This document shows positions 26,701-38,700 of a stretch of DNA of 64,000 bases, piece after piece. Both the position numbers and the translations under genes were made by a program. The notes beneath the pieces were generated by a model. The model was not told where the DNA came from. It searched no databases and saw only the letters and a program-made list of their open reading frames with translations. The stretch is from Rhyacophila brunnea (lineage: Eukaryota; Arthropoda; Insecta; Trichoptera; Rhyacophilidae), in contig JAGYXB010001068.1 in NCBI GenBank assembly GCA_022495005.1, forward strand, positions 248,001 to 312,000, given 5' to 3'. Within the stretch, counting starts at the first letter, position 1. Each line of letters opens with the position of its first letter.

Positions 26701-29700
26701 GTGTACTTTCTTGTACCTATCTAATTAATATTTTTTGTATTTACATATTTCTACTGTTTAATAACATACTATATATCTCTTTTTTATGTAATACTGTTTT
26801 ATATTTCTTTGTTTCTAATTGTCATGTTGTGAACGTCTTAAACTTATAATTTGTGACGTCCATGGTGTATTAAAAAAATAAATAAATTGAAAAATATTGT
26901 ACAGATTTAAGATCCGCCATATAGTGCACATTAAACTTTGTCAGTAATACATATTTGTTTTCATTGAACTAAGAATACACTTTACAGATGGTATTGGTTA
27001 GTTTTTAAAATTCAATTAAACCCTGCGAAATCAAACCACAATAATTTATAATAGTCAAAAAATACCTCAATCTAAAATTGTGCTATTAAATCATTCATAA
27101 TTTTGGATATTTTATAGGTAGAATAGTATATTTTATATATTGTAGTTTGGATTAGGCAGGGCTTATACCCCAAAATAAAAATTAACCTGAACCATTTGTA
27201 ATATGTATTCATAATTCAACGAAAAAAATTAAGTATGAATGAAAAAGTGTGCATAATTTTGCCGAATCGCCCAAAATATACCAAAACTATTACGGTTTGG
27301 TTTGGGCAGGATTGAATCAATTTTTAATAACTAACTAACACCATCTGTAAATTATTGTAGTCTTAGTTCAATAAAAACAAATATGTATGATTAATAAAGT
27401 TTAATGTGCACTATTTTTGTGGCCGCATAAGCGTTGGACTATAAAGCCGTGGGTCCCAGGTTCGAATCCTGGGTCTGGCAAGTACACATAATATTGTTTT
27501 TCAATTTGTGTGTGTCAGGGTATGGACCTGATAGGTTGAGCAAGTGGCTGACATTCATTTCTCGTAAAAAACAAAATCTGTCAATACAAACCTCTACTCT
27601 GTTGAGGTCCATATGATCCTATCAGGATCGGACATGGTCGAAAAAAAAAAAAAAAAAATTTTTTGTCAGATCTTAACAGCCTACTTCCACCCTTCGCCAC
27701 TGGAAGATAGTTTACTAATAAGAAGAATAGGTATAAACACCTACGTAGTTATAACATGGTTAAATTACAAAACCGTGGTTTATTATAAAAATATCAGACC
27801 TTTCGATATTATATTTCAATATTCAATTAAAAAAAATAATAGGGCTATCAGCTACCGGCCACCTTACTTAACCTTATACTATTTAAAAAGCTTTTTATTG
27901 GAAAATTAAAAATAAATATAATATTATTATGGACATGTTTTTTCAAGTATTGAAGGTTTAAAGCCTTACGGAGCTGGTTGACAAACAAGCTTCGTTTCGC
28001 GAGTCCTTGAATAGAGAAGAACGAAACTGACTTTCAGCACTGTAAAATAATATTTTATTTAATCGGATACGATCGCGGCTTGTCGATTTCAGGTTCGCTT
28101 TTTTAAATTTGAATCGGCTTGTCAAATTTAGCATGTGTTCGATCTGGAGCTTTACCTTCGAAAATCAAAAGCTGGGAAGTTGTTGCGTAAAATACTTGAA
28201 TATAAAAACTGAAAGTCGTTCACTTTTTTTTAAATTTAATTGGACACACTACTTGTTTTACCAATACTGCAGTTTCAAAAAGTTGATATTGCACATATAA
28301 AAATAATATATATAATTATTACTTGTAATACCATTTAGTGTATACTCTTATAACTAGGGAGCGGATTTATATGCAAGAAAATACATGATTATATGCATGC
28401 ACATATGCACTTAAAATCATTGAAATATGCACTAAAACTAAATAAATATGCAGTTAAAAATTGACACTTTTATGGAAAAATATTATAAATACCTACTTCA
28501 CCCAATATTACCGTTAAAAGGGGAATAACAAATTAATAATCTTAAGCAATATAATACAATAGCATAAAAACACAAATAATCAATATAAAGTTAATCAATT
28601 ACAATTTTCAAAATATTTTGTTTATAAGTAGTTAGGTAGGTACAAATAATTGAGCAAGAAATGCAAAATGTAAATGTAAACTATATAAACTAAACACAAC
28701 TTAAAAAACAAAAACGACACACTTAACTATTCCTAATACTATTTGCTGTATTTTTGTCCGAAAAAACAAGTTTCAATCATATTTCAATAGTTTTTTTCAA
28801 TATTCTCTGGCATTAAAGTTTTCACGTCATATATATCAGTATTTTGTTTATATGCGGAAAATGATCTCTCAACGTCCACAGATGTGATAGCGCAAAATTT
28901 AAATAAAGGTGCCCGAGATGACTTCACTTTTTCTGATAAATCAATGAAATGCTTGGGGATGGCATTAAAAATGCAAGTGCATCTACCTGATTTAGTTATG
29001 TTTAGATAAAATTATAAATGCAAAAGCTCTAAAATATGCATTTATTAATGAAATATGCACTAATATGTCAAATATGATCTAACGTCTCAAATATGCATTT
29101 ATATGCACAATAAAATAGTATTTTTGGATTCTACGTCTTTCGAAACGGATTTCTGTGCGACTCCCATAGCTGTGCATACACCCTAACAAAACATGCAATA
29201 GCATATAAATCCGGGCCCTACTTATAACAACAGGTTTTCAAAGAAGAAAATGAATTATATATTTACGGCAACAAAATATATTATGCAATAATTATAAATG
29301 TGACATTATCCATTATCGAATAATCAAAACCTGACCCAATACAAGGGGCGAATAATTACTTTTAGTAATTTTAAGTGAAAACCGGTATTAATTAAAATAA
29401 CCGATAAAATCAATGGGCGCCGATAAGATAGATAATAAAACATGCTTGTTTTTGATGGGCGCATTGGCGTAGTAGTTATACAATTTCGGGTCAATAATAA
29501 AACTACGAGTAATAGCTACTGAAAATGACATAAATTAGTTTTAAAGACCTATTCTAGTGTGTTTTACAGATAATAATATATCCAATTACAAAAAAAAATC
29601 AATAATCTATTATATAGATCTAGAATTTACTTTGTGAATCTGAATTTTAATTTGCCAATAAAATCTTATCTTACGACTTGGTGTTTTATTTTCAAATAAT

Positions 29701-32700
29701 TCGTATATAATAGTTACACACTAACAATAATTATCAATGTGACATTTAGGTAGCTGATTTTAAATTAGGCATAATTAATTATTAGAATATCATATTATAT
29801 CGTCGCCCCAAAAGCAAAAGGGCACATGTGCAATTTTGACGGTTTTTAGTTATGAATTCAGTTTTCTTCGTAATTTTTCTTTCTACATTATGGGCAAAAC
29901 GGCATTTGATAAGCAAAACCCATAAATTCACAATTGAGCAAAGAAAATAAAGGTTACTTGTGTATTTGTAAACTGATCTTCATTTAATTTATAGGAAAAA
30001 GGTAACAAGTGTAATTTAAAAGTGAGTAAGGGCCTTTGTACAAAAAAAATTATTTCGTTGCAGAAAAAGGGCACTTGTGAAATTTGTGAAAAATTTAAAA
30101 ACATGTTGGCAGCGGATAAAGAGGCCCAAATAAATATTTTGGAAGATCACAATAAGCGTAAAGTAGACGCTCGCAAATCAAAAGATGAAGATAAAGCTAT
30201 TCATAAATGCATATAGGAAAAAGGTAACATGTTGACTTAAAACCTCCTAAAAATCAAAAATTGACAAATTATAAAAAAAAAATTGCATCTCAATTTCGAG
30301 TAATTAGGTCACATGTGTTCCAAATTTTATTTCAAAATATTCAGTAAAAACCTCTCCACGATTTTTTTCACTTCAAAAATACTTAAAATGCGTTTTTCTC
30401 AAAATTTAATTAATGCACAAGTGCATTTTTGCTTTTCGGACGACAATATATAGCTCAATATTTTGATGTTAATTAATAATTATATATTTTTTTGAGTTGC
30501 ATCCCAGCATCATCAGAAATATTTTGAAGAGTATAGAATACATAATTATTGTCAAAGTACCTATATTCTATGAGAATTGGTGATTGTCCATTTTCTATTC
30601 AACTTTGTCTCGTTTTCAACTTTAAAATAAATAGTAAAACGCTGATGACGCTTTTTATGTGGACTGTATTTAGGGTTTTTCTATGCTGGGGGAGGGCGGC
30701 TTAAACGGGATTCAATCCAGACAATAACCTTGATGTTGATTGGCCGTATTTCTGGAGCAGGTCCACACACTAGTATGCTGACTGTTATCGAAATTTCGAA
30801 ATTTGCAGCGTCATATTACGGGCGTGAAGATCTCTTTACATATGTTTTGTATACATGTATTATTTAGCTTGCTTTTTGTATTATATTTATAATTAAATTA
30901 ATTTTCTTTTATGTTAGTTCTCCGTATCTTTGTCTCCTATGGGACTTTTTATTAACTTAGGTCAACTCAGACAAAGCTCACTTGAGAGCGTGGTGACTTC
31001 AGTCTCCTGAGATCGTAAAAAAACCACGGATGCTTCACACCAAACCTAGAGCCTCGTGATACGCTTGATTAAGACCGAGTGTGGTGCGGGTGGGTTGATT
31101 TGGAGGGGTCTTTATTTGCGTTGTTCGGTACACTTTTGATGGATAAATATGAGGTTGATGAATGATGATGATAAGTTCAGGGTGGATGACATAGACGCGA
31201 CGTTCACTCAAACCGTAACTGATTTAGTGCAACGAAGGTTGAACATATACGTTTAGTGTCACTCGGTAGTTAGCGATAGCTAAGCTATTAACAAGCTTGC
31301 AATACGTCTGCTTTCTGGATAGCACTTGAGGTAACTCCATGTTATTCAATCACAGTCGATTGATAACCTGTAATTGTTCGTCGTCTGGTCTTGGTGGGAA
31401 GAAAGGAATGCTAGCATATTTGGCCCAACCACACACGTTGAAAAAATAATGTACGTTTTTTGTTAAGATCAAACCGGCGACCCATGACTTCAAATGCGAA
31501 ATGACCAAGCCCCTGTAGTTATAATATTATGTGCGTAGTGCGGATTTGCTTCTGATCTTACTAAAAAGTCGTTTATTTCTCCTTGCATTCTTATTTGTAC
31601 CTAAGTTTACTCACTATATTACAGAACTGAGTAACCTAGGTTTAATCTACCTACAGATGTCAGTATTATAATAAAAAAAAAATGAAAAAAAGTGATATTC
31701 AATAACGCATGCGAAAAATGTACACATTAAGTCGACGCAATTGAGTATAACCTTATTTTTTGTTACACCACCAGTTCAAGGTGTTGTCTAAACTCAAATT
31801 GTAGGCAGAATCAAAGTGATATATGAGAGTGAGTCAACGGAGTATACGATGGAAATGCCTCAAATTATATTGAAGAAATATTGAGTTACATACCTACATC
31901 ATCGGCTGGAATTTTTTGAAGTTATACTTCTTTTGGGGCGTTTAGTAGAGAGTGAAATTGAGAGCTGCGCGCGCACACCGTTACGAAAGTGCGCGACAAT
32001 ATGAAGTTAGCTGCGAATCAGTAAGCTGTATACAAATGCAAGTTTGATAGTAGAATTGTTCCGTTGCATAGGCAACGAATTTATTAATGTCGGCCATTTG
32101 CAATTCCTTACGTAAACAAACGATTAAACGTCAGAATGATTGAGTGAAAACAACGAGAAATAATTATAGAATTTAGTAATATAAGTTAAAGTGTATAGAA
32201 ATAAACCAACGGCGCTCCAATAAGAGGTGATTTTTCTTGAGTGTGTAATTTAACAAGATAATTAAGAGCTAGTCGAAGAATCTAGGATACCACAAGTTTT
32301 GTTTTTGTTTTGTTACGCCAAAGAAGTATAATTTCTAACGCGCGTACATAAGTACACACACCGATTTTTTTTTATACTGTATCACTGTGGGAGCTGGAAA
32401 ACTAAAAGTCCGATTTGACGCTTGTTGCGGTAGTTAAATAGGATCCGTTCACTCCGTTTATAAAAGCAAGCATCTGATCCTGAGAACAGAGAATGAAAGG
32501 CCAATAATTCAGTCGATAGTATTAATAAAACACATTGAATCCTGAAAAAAAATATTGGGCTCCTATTCACTTGAGACCCTAAGAACTGAATTACTATAAC
32601 TACCCATGTCACTGGAATTTAATGTAGCGACCTTGCTGTTGATTATATTTAAGATGCATTTTTTATTCACCCTTGCTTTACCCTTGGCCTCGTTAAAAAC

Positions 32701-35700
32701 AAGAGATTTTCTTTAACTGTGCAACTTATAAATAAGCTTATAAATATTGGCAAAGCAAATACTTTCACGAGAAAGCTTTAAAAAGCTTTTATGTACCAGA
32801 CGTTTTAATCTAAACAGGTTTTATTAATTCACAGACTGATTCAACCCGTTTGTAGTTTTTCTTGGGAAAATTTTAACGTTGGACAAGTTTGGTAGGTAAT
32901 TAAATAATATATTTAAAGCTGGTTTATTTACATGTTAAGTTTTAAATCGTTCTTATACAATCAAAACTAAATACGTAGTTATTTAATCAGAATTGTGTAA
33001 AGTAAAACATGGTTTCACAAAGTGGGCGAATCTGGAGAGTAAGTGAACACTAAAAGACAATACAATTATTGTACTATTTAATTAAAAGTAGGGTTAGTAC
33101 TATCGCATTCAAATCTTTTAATTAAAACCAGGAACGATTAGAAATAGTTCGCGGCGCTTTGACAATGTTGTTGACATATATTATATATATATAATACAGC
33201 GACTAGTACGGATAAATTGGCAGCATAACACCATGCTTATCTTTGGGGCCGGATTTACATTACATGGCTACCAGCGGTGATTTTATTTGACGCAAATGAT
33301 GCAATCGATTCGACATATTATTTCAAAAGGAGCCTTGAAACAGTTCAAACCAGTCATACAATTATTAAATTATAACACAATTTTAAATGATACGAGTATT
33401 TTAATCTTATTAGTCAGTGCGTTGAATGTCTGCGTAACTGAATACGCCAATGATGCGACAGTGAGCTAATAAATTTCACGGCTCCCTAAAAAACAGCTTA
33501 CATTATTATTATAAGTTTAGTTATTGAAAAAATCGTCACCGTTCAGGCAAAAGTCACCAACCCTGAAAATGGCAGTTTTGAGTTGAGTATGTCACCCGAA
33601 GCGTAAAATTATGTTCTTTAAGATGCAAAACTCACCACGGTACATTAGTTAGTAAAATTTTGCTTAAATCCGAATTATTTGTTTTTCACTAAATGACTTT
33701 CGATAAAATCTTAACAAGCAAAAGTCATCATAGGTGAATAGACATTATTTACTATATAAAAAAAAAATCCTTCGTTATAAATATACAAGCAAAAGTCACT
33801 ATACTATGGATGGTGAGTTTTACTGATCCTTCTTTTGGCTAACATTGTTCAGACTATTAACAAGCAAAAGTCACCAAACCATAATTGAACTACCTTGCCT
33901 CCTTCAAAACCTTCCAGATGTTTTAATTAGCATCAAAAAGTAAAATTACCTTAATACTTTGGACGCGGAAGACGCACACGGTGCGTAATGACCAGGCGGC
34001 CGATCGATGTAATTAACGTGCATTTTAAAGGGGGCAATTAAAATCTCATTATCTATTCAGCAGCGAAAGCGTTAAAGAAATTATTAAGAAGACATGAGAA
34101 AATAATTTAATGTAGATAAAACGTTAAAAACATTAAAATCTGATTTTTCCTGCATTTTCAAACTTTCAAATTGCGATATCTCAAAACTATGTTTTTAGGG
34201 TTGGTGACTTTTGCCTGAACGGTGGCGAAATGTTCATTTATAATAATATTTTTTTATTAAACCATTTCTTTAATTCAACAAATAATTCACAAGATAATGT
34301 GAAAGTGTAACATTCTATATATTGAATATACATAATTTGAAAACACCTCAGATATTAACCTACTAGAAAAAAATCTTTTTTTGAAAAAAATACGACGTCC
34401 GACGGAACTTTTACACAGGTTCACACACTTTAACCATCGTGTTTGAACTATTAGTTAAATATGTCGTAATTAAGTAGGATACCTGTAGCTTAATTGGTTA
34501 AAGCACATTGGCGCGGATCCAGTGGCTACATGTTTAACTCCTGTCGGGCGTCGTATTTTTTTTTCTAGCAGGTATAATAATATAATATTATACTTATATC
34601 TGAAATGTATAATCAATATTTTTTTTGCTTTTGGCTATTAAATCACTAATCATTTCAGACTGTATCCAGTGACTTATTTGAGCAAATGAACACTTAAGAG
34701 CTTGGTCAGATGTCGCTCGTCTCGCCGCGATACATCGCGAGTGTATATGGACGGCTCAATTAGGTCACATGTAACTGGAATGTGCGCGAGTCAAATCGCG
34801 CCATCTGGACAAGGCCTAAACAATGAGCCAATTGCGTGGCAAAAATAATTTACTTATTACTACTGTCAAAAATGTCAAGTTAAAAGTGCGGGAGAGAAAG
34901 ATTAATGCAATATTTACAACAACCATTTCTTTCTTTTCAGAAATCACAATGTCACCTTCCTGAGTCCGTTCCCTGCTGACTTTCACATGCCGGGCCTTGA
35001 AGAGATTACTCCAGCGGGGCTGGTCTTCTATGTGAGAAACTACACCAACTGGGATCTGGTCGGGTCGAGGATGAAAGGAGAAGAACCTGTTCCGCCATAC
35101 GACGTGATGAGATATGCTTATGAGGTACATAATATAGTTATAATGAATACGTGTATTAATTAAGGCGCTAAGTACCAAAAACATAAAAACTGATATTTTT
35201 ATAGAAAAATGTTCTACATACCAACGCCAATAACTTCAACTATAGTCTAAATGCCTCAAGCAAGTCAAAAAAATACAGCAAAATAATTAAACCTGTCGAC
35301 GTTGTAAGTCTGTTGGCGTGTTTTATTTATAATGGTGTAAGTAGCACTGCAGTGGTCAACGGCATTCAATATAAAATAGCTGACGATGGTGTATTGACAC
35401 TTGCGAGTTCTTAATACCTAAAATTATAGAAGCTTTTGTGATTGATTCACACTGTAAAACTACATTTTTCAAAAGGTCTGCTTCATGAAATTTTACTGCA
35501 ATGACTCGGTATTTTGTAACTACAGGCAATACTACTTGTTGGTACTTAGAGCCTTATTTAATACACGTATTCAATTACATTTTTTAAGACATTTATTGAT
35601 TGGATGGCGCTATATACGAAGAAATCAACTCACACTGTTTCGCAAAACGGTTTGAACTGTTTTTGAGTTAGTTCTTTTTTGGAAAATGGCATAATATGGG

Positions 35701-38700
35701 ATATTTTTTTTTTTTGAATAATCCATGAATGAACTATAAAGTTATTGTACATTATTGTTATGTTATCATATATGTTATTAATTATAGTCAATCAACTGCC
35801 TCTAAATATTCAGTTTAAAATAAATAATAATTATTTATACTTCAAGAGAGATTTTTTTACCGAATGGGATTTGAACTTACAACCATCGTAATATGGGTGC
35901 TGTGTTTAATGAAGTAATTAACGCAAGTAAGTTTAAATGTCCTAATAATGCAACAGGGGTGTTGTTTAAAATACCGTTAATATTGGCTTCCATCTTTTCT
36001 TAAATGATGACGTGTAATCAGTGGAATAAATATTTTTAAGCAAGTATGTAAAATATCTTGGGGTTGCTGGAACATGTTGGTAAGTCGATAATTGAAGTAT
36101 TTAGTGTTAAAACAGATGATGTGTAGATATATTCACGTCATAAAGTAAACTTGTGTGCACATAAAGTACAAATAAATTAGCAATATACCTGATTTCAGAG
36201 GGCATGTCAAAGTTGCAAATCAAAAATTACTCCATAACATTATAAATTAGAGACTTACAAACTTTTGGCAGTAACTCTCCCACAACTGTATCAAAAATAG
36301 TTGAAATCCATTGAGTCAAAGCTACAAAATATTGTCGCTAATAAATAATGCTTCATTATTAATTCATTGAATAAAAATATTTTTTTAAAACGTGCAATAA
36401 CTTTTATACTGTTATTTTTTCTTCTTATTTTGTTAATGTCTCCTATTGAAGGCTCCTGGATATAGGCCAGTCGTATTATATACACTAACGCTTTGAACAT
36501 TGAGACACTTACGGAGATTGCGTAGTCAAAAAACTCTCCCTATAGATACATATTCTTACTGCCCTTTACCATACCTTTACTTATCTATGTAGCAGTAGCG
36601 AAGGGTAGATGTAGGCTGTTAAGATCTGCCATAAATAGTGCAAATTAAACTTTGTTAGTCATGCGTATTTGATTTTTTTTTTTGAAAGACTACAATAATT
36701 TACAGATGGTGTTAGATGGGGTCATACGAATAATGAACATCCTATCCAAAAAAAAATTTTTTTTTTGAAAATGGTACATGTTCAAACACGCCCGTTACCA
36801 TGATCTTACTCTCTACTTCATTTTATCGTATGTCAATTTATGGCTACGGCCGTATATTGTAGCTTAACCACTGGAAAATGCCAATAGAAATGGTGTATTT
36901 CAAAAAAATACTACCTTATTCTTAGGTCAATAATTATTATAAAGCAATCATTATTCGTAGGATGTTTATTACATTTGAATGGTCAAAGACATCGCTTATA
37001 ATCAGTATCTTTAGAATTATCTTCAAATGTGTTAATCGTGCCCATTTTTTGAATAATAAAATGCCTAATTCTTGTCAAATTTGGGATCACAAAGATTATA
37101 AAATATATTTTTTTATCGTAAATATGTCACAATATAATATTAATATTAATTTTACTAATGGTTTTGTAAATGCGTTTAAAAATTAATAAAACTAAAAAAT
37201 CTAAACACCACTGCACATGGATGTACTGAAATACGACTATATTCAAAAACATTAGAGCGAGAGGTTTAAAAGAATACTATTTTATGTAATAAAAATACTT
37301 TATGCAGTCATCAAATGTTTAAAATAAATATAAAAGATAATAAAGCTTAAAATTATATAAATAGATTATCTACAACGTTTAAGGAATGTCCAGGGTTATG
37401 CTCTGAAAATACCATAAAAGCTCCATTTTGACATACGCTGAGCATTTGGGCCCGTTGTAGCTATTAATTAGTGATCTTTCCGTATTCGCTATTTCGATAC
37501 GTCGTTTAAATTTGTCAGATGGTTTGTTTTTGCGGAACTCTTACGAACAATAATTAATAATTATAATACTATATTATGTATACTTCTGTAACAAAGGCAA
37601 TATTTTGTTTGTCATATTCGTATTATGTTGATACAAATTATTTTTCAATACAATTGTGAGTATAATGGAATCATAATAAGTATTAGATAAGTACCTACAT
37701 AATTATTATATGTACCTACTATCACTTCCCTCCATTTTGGTATGAGAAAATCTCTTGCCAAAATGGAGGGAAGTGATACTACCTACTGTATGGTATTTAC
37801 CTGATAAGTCAATCAGAGTTGTACAATACAGCGAATATCAAAGTTCTCATTGCGTTGGCCGTATTCATCTCCTGCTTTGTTGATATTGTATATACTATAT
37901 ATTATCATTGATTTAAAACGCATTTTTTAGTACTTTTTCCATTTTTACCACGTTTTTTTAGCTCGTATTCTTGTTTGTCCGGTAGTTGTTTATCCAGTAC
38001 AAATCTTATATTATATATATCAGAACACGATGCCGATGCATTCTTTTAATACTTTTAGCCACCTTCAAGTAGAATTGAATTAATTTTCAGTTAATTCTGT
38101 TTTGTATGAAAAGTTATTTCGGAAGAAATCCGATGTAAAAAGTAAAATAATATTATTGGTTGCTAAGCGGATGGTCCTAGTAACTAAATTATTAATATAT
38201 ACGTGCGTTACTATGGAAATCAATATGAAATGTCAAAATGACATTTCAGTATTCTATAATATTTATTCAGTACCTATTTCTATAAAGTACAAAAAAAGTA
38301 TTTATTAATACATAGAATTGTCAAGTTTATATGATTCAACAGGAAATTTAAAAACGTAGTATATAAAAAGTTCTTTTTATCTTGTAATTATTAATGAATA
38401 AATCTAGACCGATTTCGTCTGCCTCAGAGGGACATTTAAAAAAATGCTTTTTATTAAATTAAATCAATAATACAATGCGTTTCCACGATGAATTGATAAT
38501 AAACACAATGAAAGAAATTGTATAATATATCAATAATTCTGTGGTTGCAGGTTAAAAGTTATTAAGTCGCATTTTTACGAAATTAATATTTTAATGCGAA
38601 TGTGTATAAAGAATTGTGCTCTTTTTGTATGTCATAGACTTTGTCCATTGTAAGCAAAATAGATATTTTAATTTGTAGAAATAGCTTAAATTGAGAGAAT

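Larger units (their letters stand above)
11770..34940 (+). other. UGT intron 1 (about 23.2 kb)
   Basis: Begins GTAAAT and ends TTTCTTTCTTTTCAG. It holds most of the transposon load of the gene (listed separately). No other host exon was recognised inside it on either strand. Confidence 0.85.

Noticed and set aside
34475..34560. Possible tRNA gene (GTAGCTTAATTGGTTAAAGC)
   Set aside because: The first half is tRNA-like but the B box is degraded and no acceptor stem closes; the same sequence recurs in a SINE at 45903-45975.
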